NCBI GenBank assembly: GCA_035296705.1
Contig: DATHAL010000041.1
Coordinates: 1-64,000 of the forward strand
Reading direction: 5' to 3'
Length of the DNA: 64,000 nucleotides
Source of the DNA: WHSW01 sp035296705
GTDB taxonomy: Bacteria; Actinomycetota; Thermoleophilia; Solirubrobacterales; 70-9
Part shown: positions 16,910 to 23,048 of the stretch, one piece after another
Position numbering within the stretch: the first letter of the stretch is position 1
Layout of the letters: each line of letters opens with the position of its first letter
The notes under the pieces: generated by a model
Databases searched by the model: none
Told to the model about the DNA's origin: nothing
What the model saw: only the letters and a program-made list of their open reading frames with translations
Made by a program: the position numbers and the translations under genes

Positions 16910-19900
16910 ATGGCAGACGGCATCGTCGAAGTTCAGATGCCCCAGATGGGGGAGTCGGTCACCGAGGGCACAATCCTCGAATGGCACGTCTCCGAGGGCG
17001 AGCAGGTCGCCGAGGGCGACACCGTCGTCGAGGTCTCCACCGACAAGATCGACGCCGAGGTGCCCGCTCCGGCGAGCGGCGTGGTCACGAAGCTCCTCGC
17101 GAACCCGGACGACACCGTCGAGGTCGGGCAGGCCCTCGCGCAGATCGACCCGAACGGCGCCGCGACCGCGCCGTCGGCCGGTAACGGCGCCTCCGCCGAC
17201 CCGTCACCGCTCGAGGAGACCAAGGGCGGCCTCGTGATGGGCGGCGGCGAGGGCGACGCGGACCTCGGCGATCAGACGGCCGGCTCCGAGGCTCCTCAGC
17301 CGGGGGTGATCGAAGAGCCCAGACCCTCGGCCGGCCCGTCCGCTCCCGAGGGCGAGACGGTCGTTCTGGCGATGCCGGAGATGGGCGAGTCGGTGACCGA
17401 GGGCACGGTGCTCGAGTGGCACGTCTCCGAAGGCCAGCAGGTCGCCGAGGGCGACACGGTGGTCGAGGTCTCGACGGACAAGATCGACGCCGAGGTCCCC
17501 GCGCCCGCCTCGGGGACGATCGCGAAGCTGCTCGTCCAGCCCGACGACACGGTCCAGGTCGGGCAGGCGCTCGCGGAGATCGTCGCCGGCCAGGGAGCCG
17601 CACCCGCCACCGACGCCGCTCCCGCTGAATCAGCGGCTGGCGCCGCTCCAGCTCCGTCTTCGCCCGAGGCCGGCAACGGCGCCGCCGCCTCGCCGATCGC
17701 CCGGCGGGTCGCGGCCGCGAAGGGCGTCGACCTCTCGGGCCTCAGCGGCAGCGGGCTCGGCGGCAAGATCGTGAAGGCGGACGTGCTCGCGGCGGCCGAC
17801 GGCGAGACGGCGGCCCCCACGGTGGCTGCGGCCGAGGCCGGCGAGGCGAAGCCGCTTCGCGGGCCGGCCGGAACGCTCGCCCGGCTCATGAACCAGAGCC
17901 GCGAGATGCCGACCGCGACCTCCTTCCGGACGCTCCCGGTCGACACGCTCGACGCGAAGCGAAGGGCGATCAACGCGGAGCTTGAGCAGCGCGGGATGAA
18001 GGTCTCCTTCACGCACCTGATCGCGTGGGCGATCGTCAGGGCGGTCGAGGAGTGGCCGGTGATGGGGCGCACCTACGAGGAGCGCGACGGCAAGGCGTTC
18101 GTGGTCGAGCCCGCGCACGTCAACCTCGGGATCGCGGTCGACGTCCAGCGCAAGGACGGCTCGCGCAGCCTCATGGTGCCGTGCATCAACGCCGCGGAGA
18201 CGCTCGACTTCGCCTCCTTCCACGCCTACTACGAGGACCTGATCACGAAGACGCGCGAGAACGCGCTCTCGGCGGACGACTTCCAGGGCACCAACGTCAC
18301 GCTCACGAACCCGGGCGGGCTCGGCACCGTCGCCTCCGTCCCGCGGCTGATGCCCGGGCAGGGCACGATCGTCGCCTGCGGCTCGCTCGCCTACCCCGTC
18401 GAGTGGGCGCACACGCCCGCGGACAAGATCAGGGCGCTGGGGATCTCGAAGGTGATGACGACCACCTCGACGTACGACCACCGGATCATCCAGGGGGCCG
18501 AGTCCGGCTCGTTCCTGCGCCGCCTCGACCAGCTCCTCCAAGGCGAGGACGGCTTCTACGAGTCGGTCGCACAGGCGCTCGGGGTGCCGGAGAGCGTGGT
18601 CACGAAGGCCCACCCGGCCTCCGCCTCAGCACCGCCGCTCGGCGCCGCGCCACGCCCGCAGGCCGCGGTCACCGCCGAGCCCGACCTCGACCTGCTCCAG
18701 GCGGTGCAGGCGGCGACCTCGCTGCTCAAGGCATATCGGACCCACGGGCACCTGGCCGCAAACGTCAACCCGCTGGGCGGCGAGCCGAAGGGCGATCCGG
18801 CGCTCGATCCAGAGAACGTGAACCTGACGCCGGAGCTGATGTCGAAGATCCCGGCCTCGATCCTGCGGATCGGCGTCGAGGGCGAGACCCTGCTCGACGC
18901 GCTCCCGCGGATGCGCCAGGCCTACTGCGGGACGATCGCCTACCAGGTCGAGCACCTCTCCTCCCACCAGCAGCGGGTCTGGCTGCGGGAGATGATCGAG
19001 ACGGGCTGGCACCGGGCGCCGCTCGCCCCGGACGAAAAGCAGGCGCTGCTCTCGCGGCTGATCGAGGTCTTTCAGTTCGAGCGCTTCCTGCAGAAGGCCT
19101 ACCTGGGCCAGAAGATGTTCTCGATCGAGGGGCTCGACTCGACCGTGCCGATGCTCGACGAGATCGCGATGCTGGCACGCCAGAACGGCGCCGAGGAGGT
19201 CGTGATCGGGATGGCCCATAGGGGCCGACTGGCCGTGCTTGCGCACAACCTCGGCCGCTCCGTCGAGTCGATCCTCGCCGAGTTCGAGGGCGCGAAGGCG
19301 CTCGACCAGGTGAAGGCGATCGCGGCGATCCCGCACTCGGGCACGGGCGACGTCAAGTACCACCACGGCGCCGAGGGACTCTTCACCACGCGCGACGACG
19401 AGCAGGTGAAGATGCGCCTGTATCCGAACCCGAGCCACCTCGAGTTCGTCGACCCGGTCGTCACCGGCGGCGCGCGGGCCGCGCAGACCGAGCATTCCGG
19501 CCCGCAGCTCCACCACAACCCGCACGTCGCGGTGCCGGTGCTGCTCCACGGCGACGCCGCCTTCCCCGGCCAGGGGGTCGTCGCCGAGACGCTCAACCTC
19601 CAGTCGCTGAAGGGCTACTCGACCGGCGGGACGATCCACCTGATCACCGACAACCAGGTCGGGTTCACGACCGATCCGAGCGAGGAGCGCTCGACGCCGT
19701 ACGCAGGCGACATGGCGAAGGGCTTCAACTGTCCGATCATCCACGTGAACGCCGACGACGTCGAGGCATGCATCTCCGCCGTGCGCCTCGCGATGTCCTA
19801 CCGCGAGCAGTGGGGCCGCGACGTCGTCATCGACCTGATCGGCTACCGCCGCTACGGCCACAACGAGACCGACGAGGCTGCGTACACGCAGCCGCGCATG

Positions 19901-21295
19901 GCGACGCAGATCAAGGACCACCCGCCGGTGTCGCAGATCTACGCGCAGCAGCTAGTCCACGAGGGCGTGATCAGCGCCGAGGAGGTCGAGCAGCAGGGGC
20001 GCGGGCGGCTCGAGTGGCTGCAGTCCCAGCTCCACGACCTGCGCGCGAAGATGGAGGCGGGCGAGTACGAGGACCCGAGCTCCACGGCGCTCGGAACCGG
20101 CGAGCTCGATCGCAGGAAGAGCCCCGAGGTGGAGACCGCCGTCTCCGAGAAGCGCCTCCGGTCGCTGAACCAGGAGCTCCTGCGCGTTCCCGACAGCTTC
20201 ACGGTCCACCGCAAGCTCCGCAAGCCGCTGCTCTCTCGAATCGAAAGGCTCGAGTCGGGCGAGGTGGAGTTCGGCCACGCCGAGGCTCTCGCCTTCGCGT
20301 CGCTGCTCACCGAGGGGACCCACATCCGCCTCACCGGCCAGGACACCGAGCGCGGCACGTTCTCCCATCGCCACCTCGCGCTCCACGACGAGAATACGGG
20401 CCTCAGGTACGTCCCGATCCAGAACCTGCCTGGCGCGCTGGCGCCGATGGAGCTCCACAACAGCCCGCTCTCGGAGGCCGCGTGCCTGGGCTTCGAGTAC
20501 GGCTACTCGGCGGCCTCGCCCGAGAGCCTGATCCTGTGGGAGGCGCAGTTCGGCGACTTCGCGAACGCGGCACAGGTGATCATCGACAGCTTCATCGCCT
20601 CCGGCGAGTCGAAGTGGGGACAGACGACCCGCCTCACCCTGCTCCTCCCCCACGGCTACGAGGGCGGCGGTCCGGAGCACTCGAGCGCCCGCATCGAGCG
20701 CTTCATCCAGCTCGGCTCCGAGGGAAACATCCGGCTCGCGAACCCGACGACGGCGGCGCAGTACTTCCACCTGCTCCGCCGCCAGGCGCGGATCGCGAAA
20801 CCGCGACCGCTGGTCGTGTTCACGCCGAAGGGGCTCCTGCGGCTGCGCGCCGCGGCCTCGTCGCTCGAGGACCTGACGACCGGGCAGTTCGGTCTCGTGC
20901 TCGACGACCCGCGCGCACAGGGGCGCCACGAGGAGATCGACCGACTCGTGCTCTGCAGCGGCAAGGTGTTCTACGACATCGACCAGCACGACCGCCGCGA
21001 GCGCGCCAGCTCCGCGTCGGTCGCGCGGGTCGAGCTCCTCTACCCGTTCGCGCGCAACGAGATCCAGGAGCTGATCGCCTCCTACCCGAACCTGAAGAAG
21101 GTCGTCTGGGCTCAGGAGGAGCCGAAGAACATGGGCGCCTGGAGCGTCATGGCGCGCCGGCTGCCCGCGCTTCTGCCCGACGGCGCCCAGCTGCAGTACG
21201 TCGGCCGCCCGCAGCGCTCGAGTCCCAGCGAGGGCTACCCGGCCGCGCACCGCCTCGAGCAGGAGCGCATCGTGCTCACCGCGCTGGAGGGGTAG
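16910..21295 (+). CDS. kgd: Single-chain 2-oxoglutarate dehydrogenase E2-E1 fusion with two lipoyl domains
   Basis: 1461 residues. Domains in order are lipoyl 1 (4-80, lysine 46 in STDKIDAE), a linker, lipoyl 2 (150-225, lysine 191), a peripheral-subunit-binding domain (about 261-296), the E2 acyltransferase (about 316-550, ending YDHRIIQGAESG with the catalytic histidine 524) and a complete E1 thiamine-diphosphate dehydrogenase (about 600-1461; MAHRGRLAVL, YHHGAEG, GYRRYGHNETDE). Mycobacterial Kgd and corynebacterial OdhA carry the E2 and E1 parts but lack lipoyl and binding domains, so this chain is a more complete complex. It converts 2-oxoglutarate to succinyl-CoA with a separate E3. A TAGACT box lies 12 bases before the ATG, so the leader is short. 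Confidence 0.93.
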   Translation: MADGIVEVQMPQMGESVTEGTILEWHVSEGEQVAEGDTVVEVSTDKIDAEVPAPASGVVTKLLANPDDTVEVGQALAQIDPNGAATAPSAGNGASADPSPLEETKGGLVMGGGEGDADLGDQTAGSEAPQPGVIEEPRPSAGPSAPEGETVVLAMPEMGESVTEGTVLEWHVSEGQQVAEGDTVVEVSTDKIDAEVPAPASGTIAKLLVQPDDTVQVGQALAEIVAGQGAAPATDAAPAESAAGAAPAPSSPEAGNGAAASPIARRVAAAKGVDLSGLSGSGLGGKIVKADVLAAADGETAAPTVAAAEAGEAKPLRGPAGTLARLMNQSREMPTATSFRTLPVDTLDAKRRAINAELEQRGMKVSFTHLIAWAIVRAVEEWPVMGRTYEERDGKAFVVEPAHVNLGIAVDVQRKDGSRSLMVPCINAAETLDFASFHAYYEDLITKTRENALSADDFQGTNVTLTNPGGLGTVASVPRLMPGQGTIVACGSLAYPVEWAHTPADKIRALGISKVMTTTSTYDHRIIQGAESGSFLRRLDQLLQGEDGFYESVAQALGVPESVVTKAHPASASAPPLGAAPRPQAAVTAEPDLDLLQAVQAATSLLKAYRTHGHLAANVNPLGGEPKGDPALDPENVNLTPELMSKIPASILRIGVEGETLLDALPRMRQAYCGTIAYQVEHLSSHQQRVWLREMIETGWHRAPLAPDEKQALLSRLIEVFQFERFLQKAYLGQKMFSIEGLDSTVPMLDEIAMLARQNGAEEVVIGMAHRGRLAVLAHNLGRSVESILAEFEGAKALDQVKAIAAIPHSGTGDVKYHHGAEGLFTTRDDEQVKMRLYPNPSHLEFVDPVVTGGARAAQTEHSGPQLHHNPHVAVPVLLHGDAAFPGQGVVAETLNLQSLKGYSTGGTIHLITDNQVGFTTDPSEERSTPYAGDMAKGFNCPIIHVNADDVEACISAVRLAMSYREQWGRDVVIDLIGYRRYGHNETDEAAYTQPRMATQIKDHPPVSQIYAQQLVHEGVISAEEVEQQGRGRLEWLQSQLHDLRAKMEAGEYEDPSSTALGTGELDRRKSPEVETAVSEKRLRSLNQELLRVPDSFTVHRKLRKPLLSRIERLESGEVEFGHAEALAFASLLTEGTHIRLTGQDTERGTFSHRHLALHDENTGLRYVPIQNLPGALAPMELHNSPLSEAACLGFEYGYSAASPESLILWEAQFGDFANAAQVIIDSFIASGESKWGQTTRLTLLLPHGYEGGGPEHSSARIERFIQLGSEGNIRLANPTTAAQYFHLLRRQARIAKPRPLVVFTPKGLLRLRAAASSLEDLTTGQFGLVLDDPRAQGRHEEIDRLVLCSGKVFYDIDQHDRRERASSASVARVELLYPFARNEIQELIASYPNLKKVVWAQEEPKNMGAWSVMARRLPALLPDGAQLQYVGRPQRSSPSEGYPAAHRLEQERIVLTALEG

Positions 21296-21301
21296 CCGGC
21301 C

Positions 21302-21326
21302 CGCCCCCGGCCCCTGCGCGGGGGCG
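21302..21326 (+). terminator. GC-rich hairpin after the 2-oxoglutarate dehydrogenase gene
   Basis: Seven bases after the kgd stop codon, CGCCCCC (21302-21308) pairs with GGGGGCG (21320-21326) around an 11-base loop. No T-run follows, as is common for actinobacterial terminators. It may end the kgd transcript. Confidence 0.4.
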
Positions 21327-21357
21327 AATCACCGTCGAGTGCCACATCGACCACCCA

Positions 21358-22023
21358 GTGGGTGGTCAGCGCGTCACTCGACTACGGACCGAGCGGCTTC
21401 GGGCAGCCCAAAACACTCGGGCGATCGCTGCGCGCCAACACGGCGTAGTGACCCGGCGCCAGTTGCTCGACGCCGGAATGACGGTCCGCGAGATCGAGCG
21501 GCGGCTCGAGCGTGGAGAGCTCAGCCGCTTGCACGCCGGCGTCTACCTCCTCGGGGGATGGGTCACGCAGCACACGCGCGAGGCTGCGGCCGTCCTGGCC
21601 TGCGGTCCGGGGACGGCGGTGAGCCACATATCCGCGGCGTACCTGCGGGCCTTCCTGCCGTACCCAGAGCGAGAGGTCCCAACTCATGTCACCGTTCGTA
21701 GCCGGAATTCCGGGCCTCGACGCGGCGCAGTCGTCCACCGAACCCGCCGCCTGGAGGCCGACGAAATCGGCCACCGTTTCGGCATCCCGGTCACCTCGCC
21801 CGCCCGGACGCTCATCGATCTGGCGTCCTGCGCCTCGCGAGACGCACTCGAGCGGGCGCTCGCCGAGGCCTTCGCCCTACGACTCACCGATCGCGCTCGG
21901 ATGCTCGCCGCGCTCGAACGTGCCGGGCGCAAGCGCGGTACTGCGACGCTCCGGGAGCTGCTCGACGCGCGGCGCGCACCCGCGCGCCTTCGCTCACCGG
22001 CCGAGCGCGAATGCTCGAGCTGA
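21358..22023 (+). CDS. AbiEi-like winged-helix protein, N-terminal part of a split DUF559-type gene
   Basis: 221 residues from GTG 21358. The N-terminal part (IAARQHGVVTRRQLLDAGM, REIERRLERGELSRLHAGVYLLG) is the winged-helix module of AbiEi-type antitoxin-like proteins, and the middle carries PVTSPARTLIDLA, typical of the long actinobacterial proteins that end in a DUF559 nuclease-fold domain. Here the frame stops at 22021, just where the DUF559 part should begin, and that part continues in another frame from 22011. Either a one-base frameshift has broken the gene or the two halves are made as separate overlapping proteins. The role is unknown; a defence or DNA-repair function is often guessed for DUF559 proteins. 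Confidence 0.65.
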   Translation: MGGQRVTRLRTERLRAAQNTRAIAARQHGVVTRRQLLDAGMTVREIERRLERGELSRLHAGVYLLGGWVTQHTREAAAVLACGPGTAVSHISAAYLRAFLPYPEREVPTHVTVRSRNSGPRRGAVVHRTRRLEADEIGHRFGIPVTSPARTLIDLASCASRDALERALAEAFALRLTDRARMLAALERAGRKRGTATLRELLDARRAPARLRSPAERECSS

Positions 22024-22289
22024 TCCGGGCGGCTGGGCTGCCGGAGCCGGAGGTGAATGCGCGGGTTGGCAGGTGGGAGGTGGACTTCTTCTGGCCCCAG
22101 CACGGCCTCGTCGTCGAGGTCGACGGCTACGGAGCGCACTCCTCACCAACCGCGTTCGAGCGCGACCGGATCAAGGCGGCCGAGCTAGAAGATGCGGGGC
22201 TCACGATTCGCCGCGTCAGCGACCGGCAGCTCGGCCGCGACGCGAGCGCCGTGGCTCGGCGGCTAAGGCGCGACCTGGGGCTCGGCTAG
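22011..22289 (+). CDS. DUF559 (Vsr-like nuclease fold) domain, C-terminal part of a split gene
   Basis: 92 residues from ATG 22011. The sequence EVDFFWPQHGLVVEVDGYGAH is the core of the DUF559 endonuclease-like fold: the acidic residues in EVDFFWP and VVEVDGY occupy the positions of the PD-(D/E)xK active site. It ends RRVSDRQL, as is usual for this domain. It overlaps the preceding winged-helix frame by 13 bases. In most relatives both parts are one protein, so this is probably half of a frameshifted gene, though reinitiation at ATG 22011 is possible. Confidence 0.65.
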   Translation: MLELIRAAGLPEPEVNARVGRWEVDFFWPQHGLVVEVDGYGAHSSPTAFERDRIKAAELEDAGLTIRRVSDRQLGRDASAVARRLRRDLGLG

Positions 22290-22333
22290 AAGCCGGCGAT
22301 CGCGGCGTGCGCGCTTCGCTATCAATCGGTCCG

Positions 22334-22663
22334 ATGAGCGCCGAGGATTCCGCAGTTCTGAGGGCCCCGGTGCCCGGGCCGATGTTCGTCTGTGTGAAGC
22401 GGGCGTCCTACGTCGAGCTCGCGTTGTTCGCGGCCCTGATCGTCGTCTGGCTCGCGCCCGGCCTCGACGGACCAACGGCCGTGCTCGGGCTCTCGCACGG
22501 GATCGGGTTCGTCGCCTTGGCGCTCCTGATCTGGCTCGCGGTCCTGCGCCACGAGGCTCCGTACACGTTGCTCGCCGCGACGCTCACGCCCGTCGGGCCG
22601 GTCGGCAGCGTGATCGCGATCCGTTACATCGAGCGTGGGGCGCCGATCCCGCCGTCTAAATAG
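22334..22663 (+). CDS. Small integral membrane protein, DUF3817-like
   Basis: 109 residues from ATG 22334. Three hydrophobic segments are visible (ASYVELALFAALIVVWL, GLSHGIGFVALALLIWL, PYTLLAATLTPVGPVGSVIA). The SHGIGF motif in the second segment recalls the HG...F pattern of DUF3817 membrane proteins, which have no known function. A TATCAAT box about 8 bases before the ATG could give a nearly leaderless transcript. A strong hairpin begins directly after the stop. Confidence 0.7.
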   Translation: MSAEDSAVLRAPVPGPMFVCVKRASYVELALFAALIVVWLAPGLDGPTAVLGLSHGIGFVALALLIWLAVLRHEAPYTLLAATLTPVGPVGSVIAIRYIERGAPIPPSK

Positions 22664-22710
22664 ACGGGGCGGGACCGCGAAGGGGGTCACGCGGCCCGCC
22701 CCACGGCGAA
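22664..22710 (+). terminator. Long hairpin directly after a stop codon; copy 1 of a repeated element
   Basis: GGGGCGGG (22666-22673) pairs with CCCGCCCC (22695-22702). After one bulged A, CCGCG (22675-22679) pairs with CGCGG (22690-22694), giving 13 paired bases around a ten-base loop containing GGGGGTC. It starts two bases after the stop of the membrane protein gene and so can end that transcript. A closely similar element with the same loop motif lies at 22841-22892. Confidence 0.5.
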
Positions 22711-22840
22711 TTCCCCTTGACTTCTCCCCTTTGGTTTTGCCCTGTACCCGTTCGAAGGAGCCTGAGTCATTCGATCGTAGGGGGGAAGCAATTTCGTTGC
22801 GCCGGCTTGGCACAAGCTTCACCCTCCCGGCGACGTAATT
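22711..22840. other. Intergenic segment, less GC-rich, with nested small hairpins, no gene seen
   Basis: No convincing reading frame on either strand. GAAGC (22785-22789) and GCTTC (22816-22820) could enclose two small hairpins, GCAA-TTTCG-TTGC (22788-22800) and GCTTG-GCA-CAAGC (22805-22817), although some bases are shared between alternatives. The base composition is visibly less GC-rich than the surroundings. It lies between two copies of a repeated hairpin, downstream of both flanking genes. Confidence 0.3.
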
Positions 22841-22892
22841 GGCGGGGCGGGGCCGCGGGAGGCAGGGGGTCCACACGGCCCGCGCCACCGCC
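22841..22892 (-). repeat. Copy 2 of a repeated GC-rich hairpin element
   Basis: This imperfect palindrome (GGCGG...CCGCC at the ends, GGCCG...CGGCC inside) aligns in the same orientation with the element at 22664-22710, including the asymmetric loop motif GGGGGTC; by eye about four bases in five match. On the minus strand it stands where the terminator of the candidate small RNA should be. Confidence 0.4.
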
Positions 22893-22988
22893 AGCGCGTC
22901 GGTAGCCAGGGAGGGATGCCGACGCGATCGTCCCCGGAGGCGGGACTAGCCGGGGACGAGTCTTGAAGATTCTCCCTCCCGCTGGGCG
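22841..22988 (-). ncRNA. Candidate structured small RNA (6S-like rod)
   Basis: On the minus strand, downstream of a promoter-like sequence, lies a long rod: CCAGC/GCTGG closing pairs (22981-22985 with 22891-22895), then GGGAGGGA-type pairs (22973-22980 with 22909-22916), an open region of about 12 bases on each side, and a perfect ten-base apical stem (22928-22937 with 22950-22959) with a 12-base loop. A closing stem, central bubble and apical stem is the layout of 6S RNA. No reading frame fits. The 3' end would be the repeated hairpin at 22841-22892. The family assignment is a guess; the structure itself is plain in the sequence. Confidence 0.38.
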
Positions 22989-22994
22989 AGTCCC

Positions 22995-23024
22995 ATTCTG
23001 CCCCATCGCGCAACGCGGTGTCAA
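22995..23024 (-). promoter_or_regulatory. Sigma70-type promoter for the candidate small RNA
   Basis: On the minus strand, TTGACA (23024-23019) and CAGAAT (23000-22995) are separated by 18 bases. A start near 22988 would sit just before the rod-shaped structure. The promoter points away from the aconitase 3' end into DNA without a gene, which argues for a non-coding transcript. Confidence 0.45.
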
Positions 23025-23048
23025 CCGCGACGCGATGCCGGATTCCGA

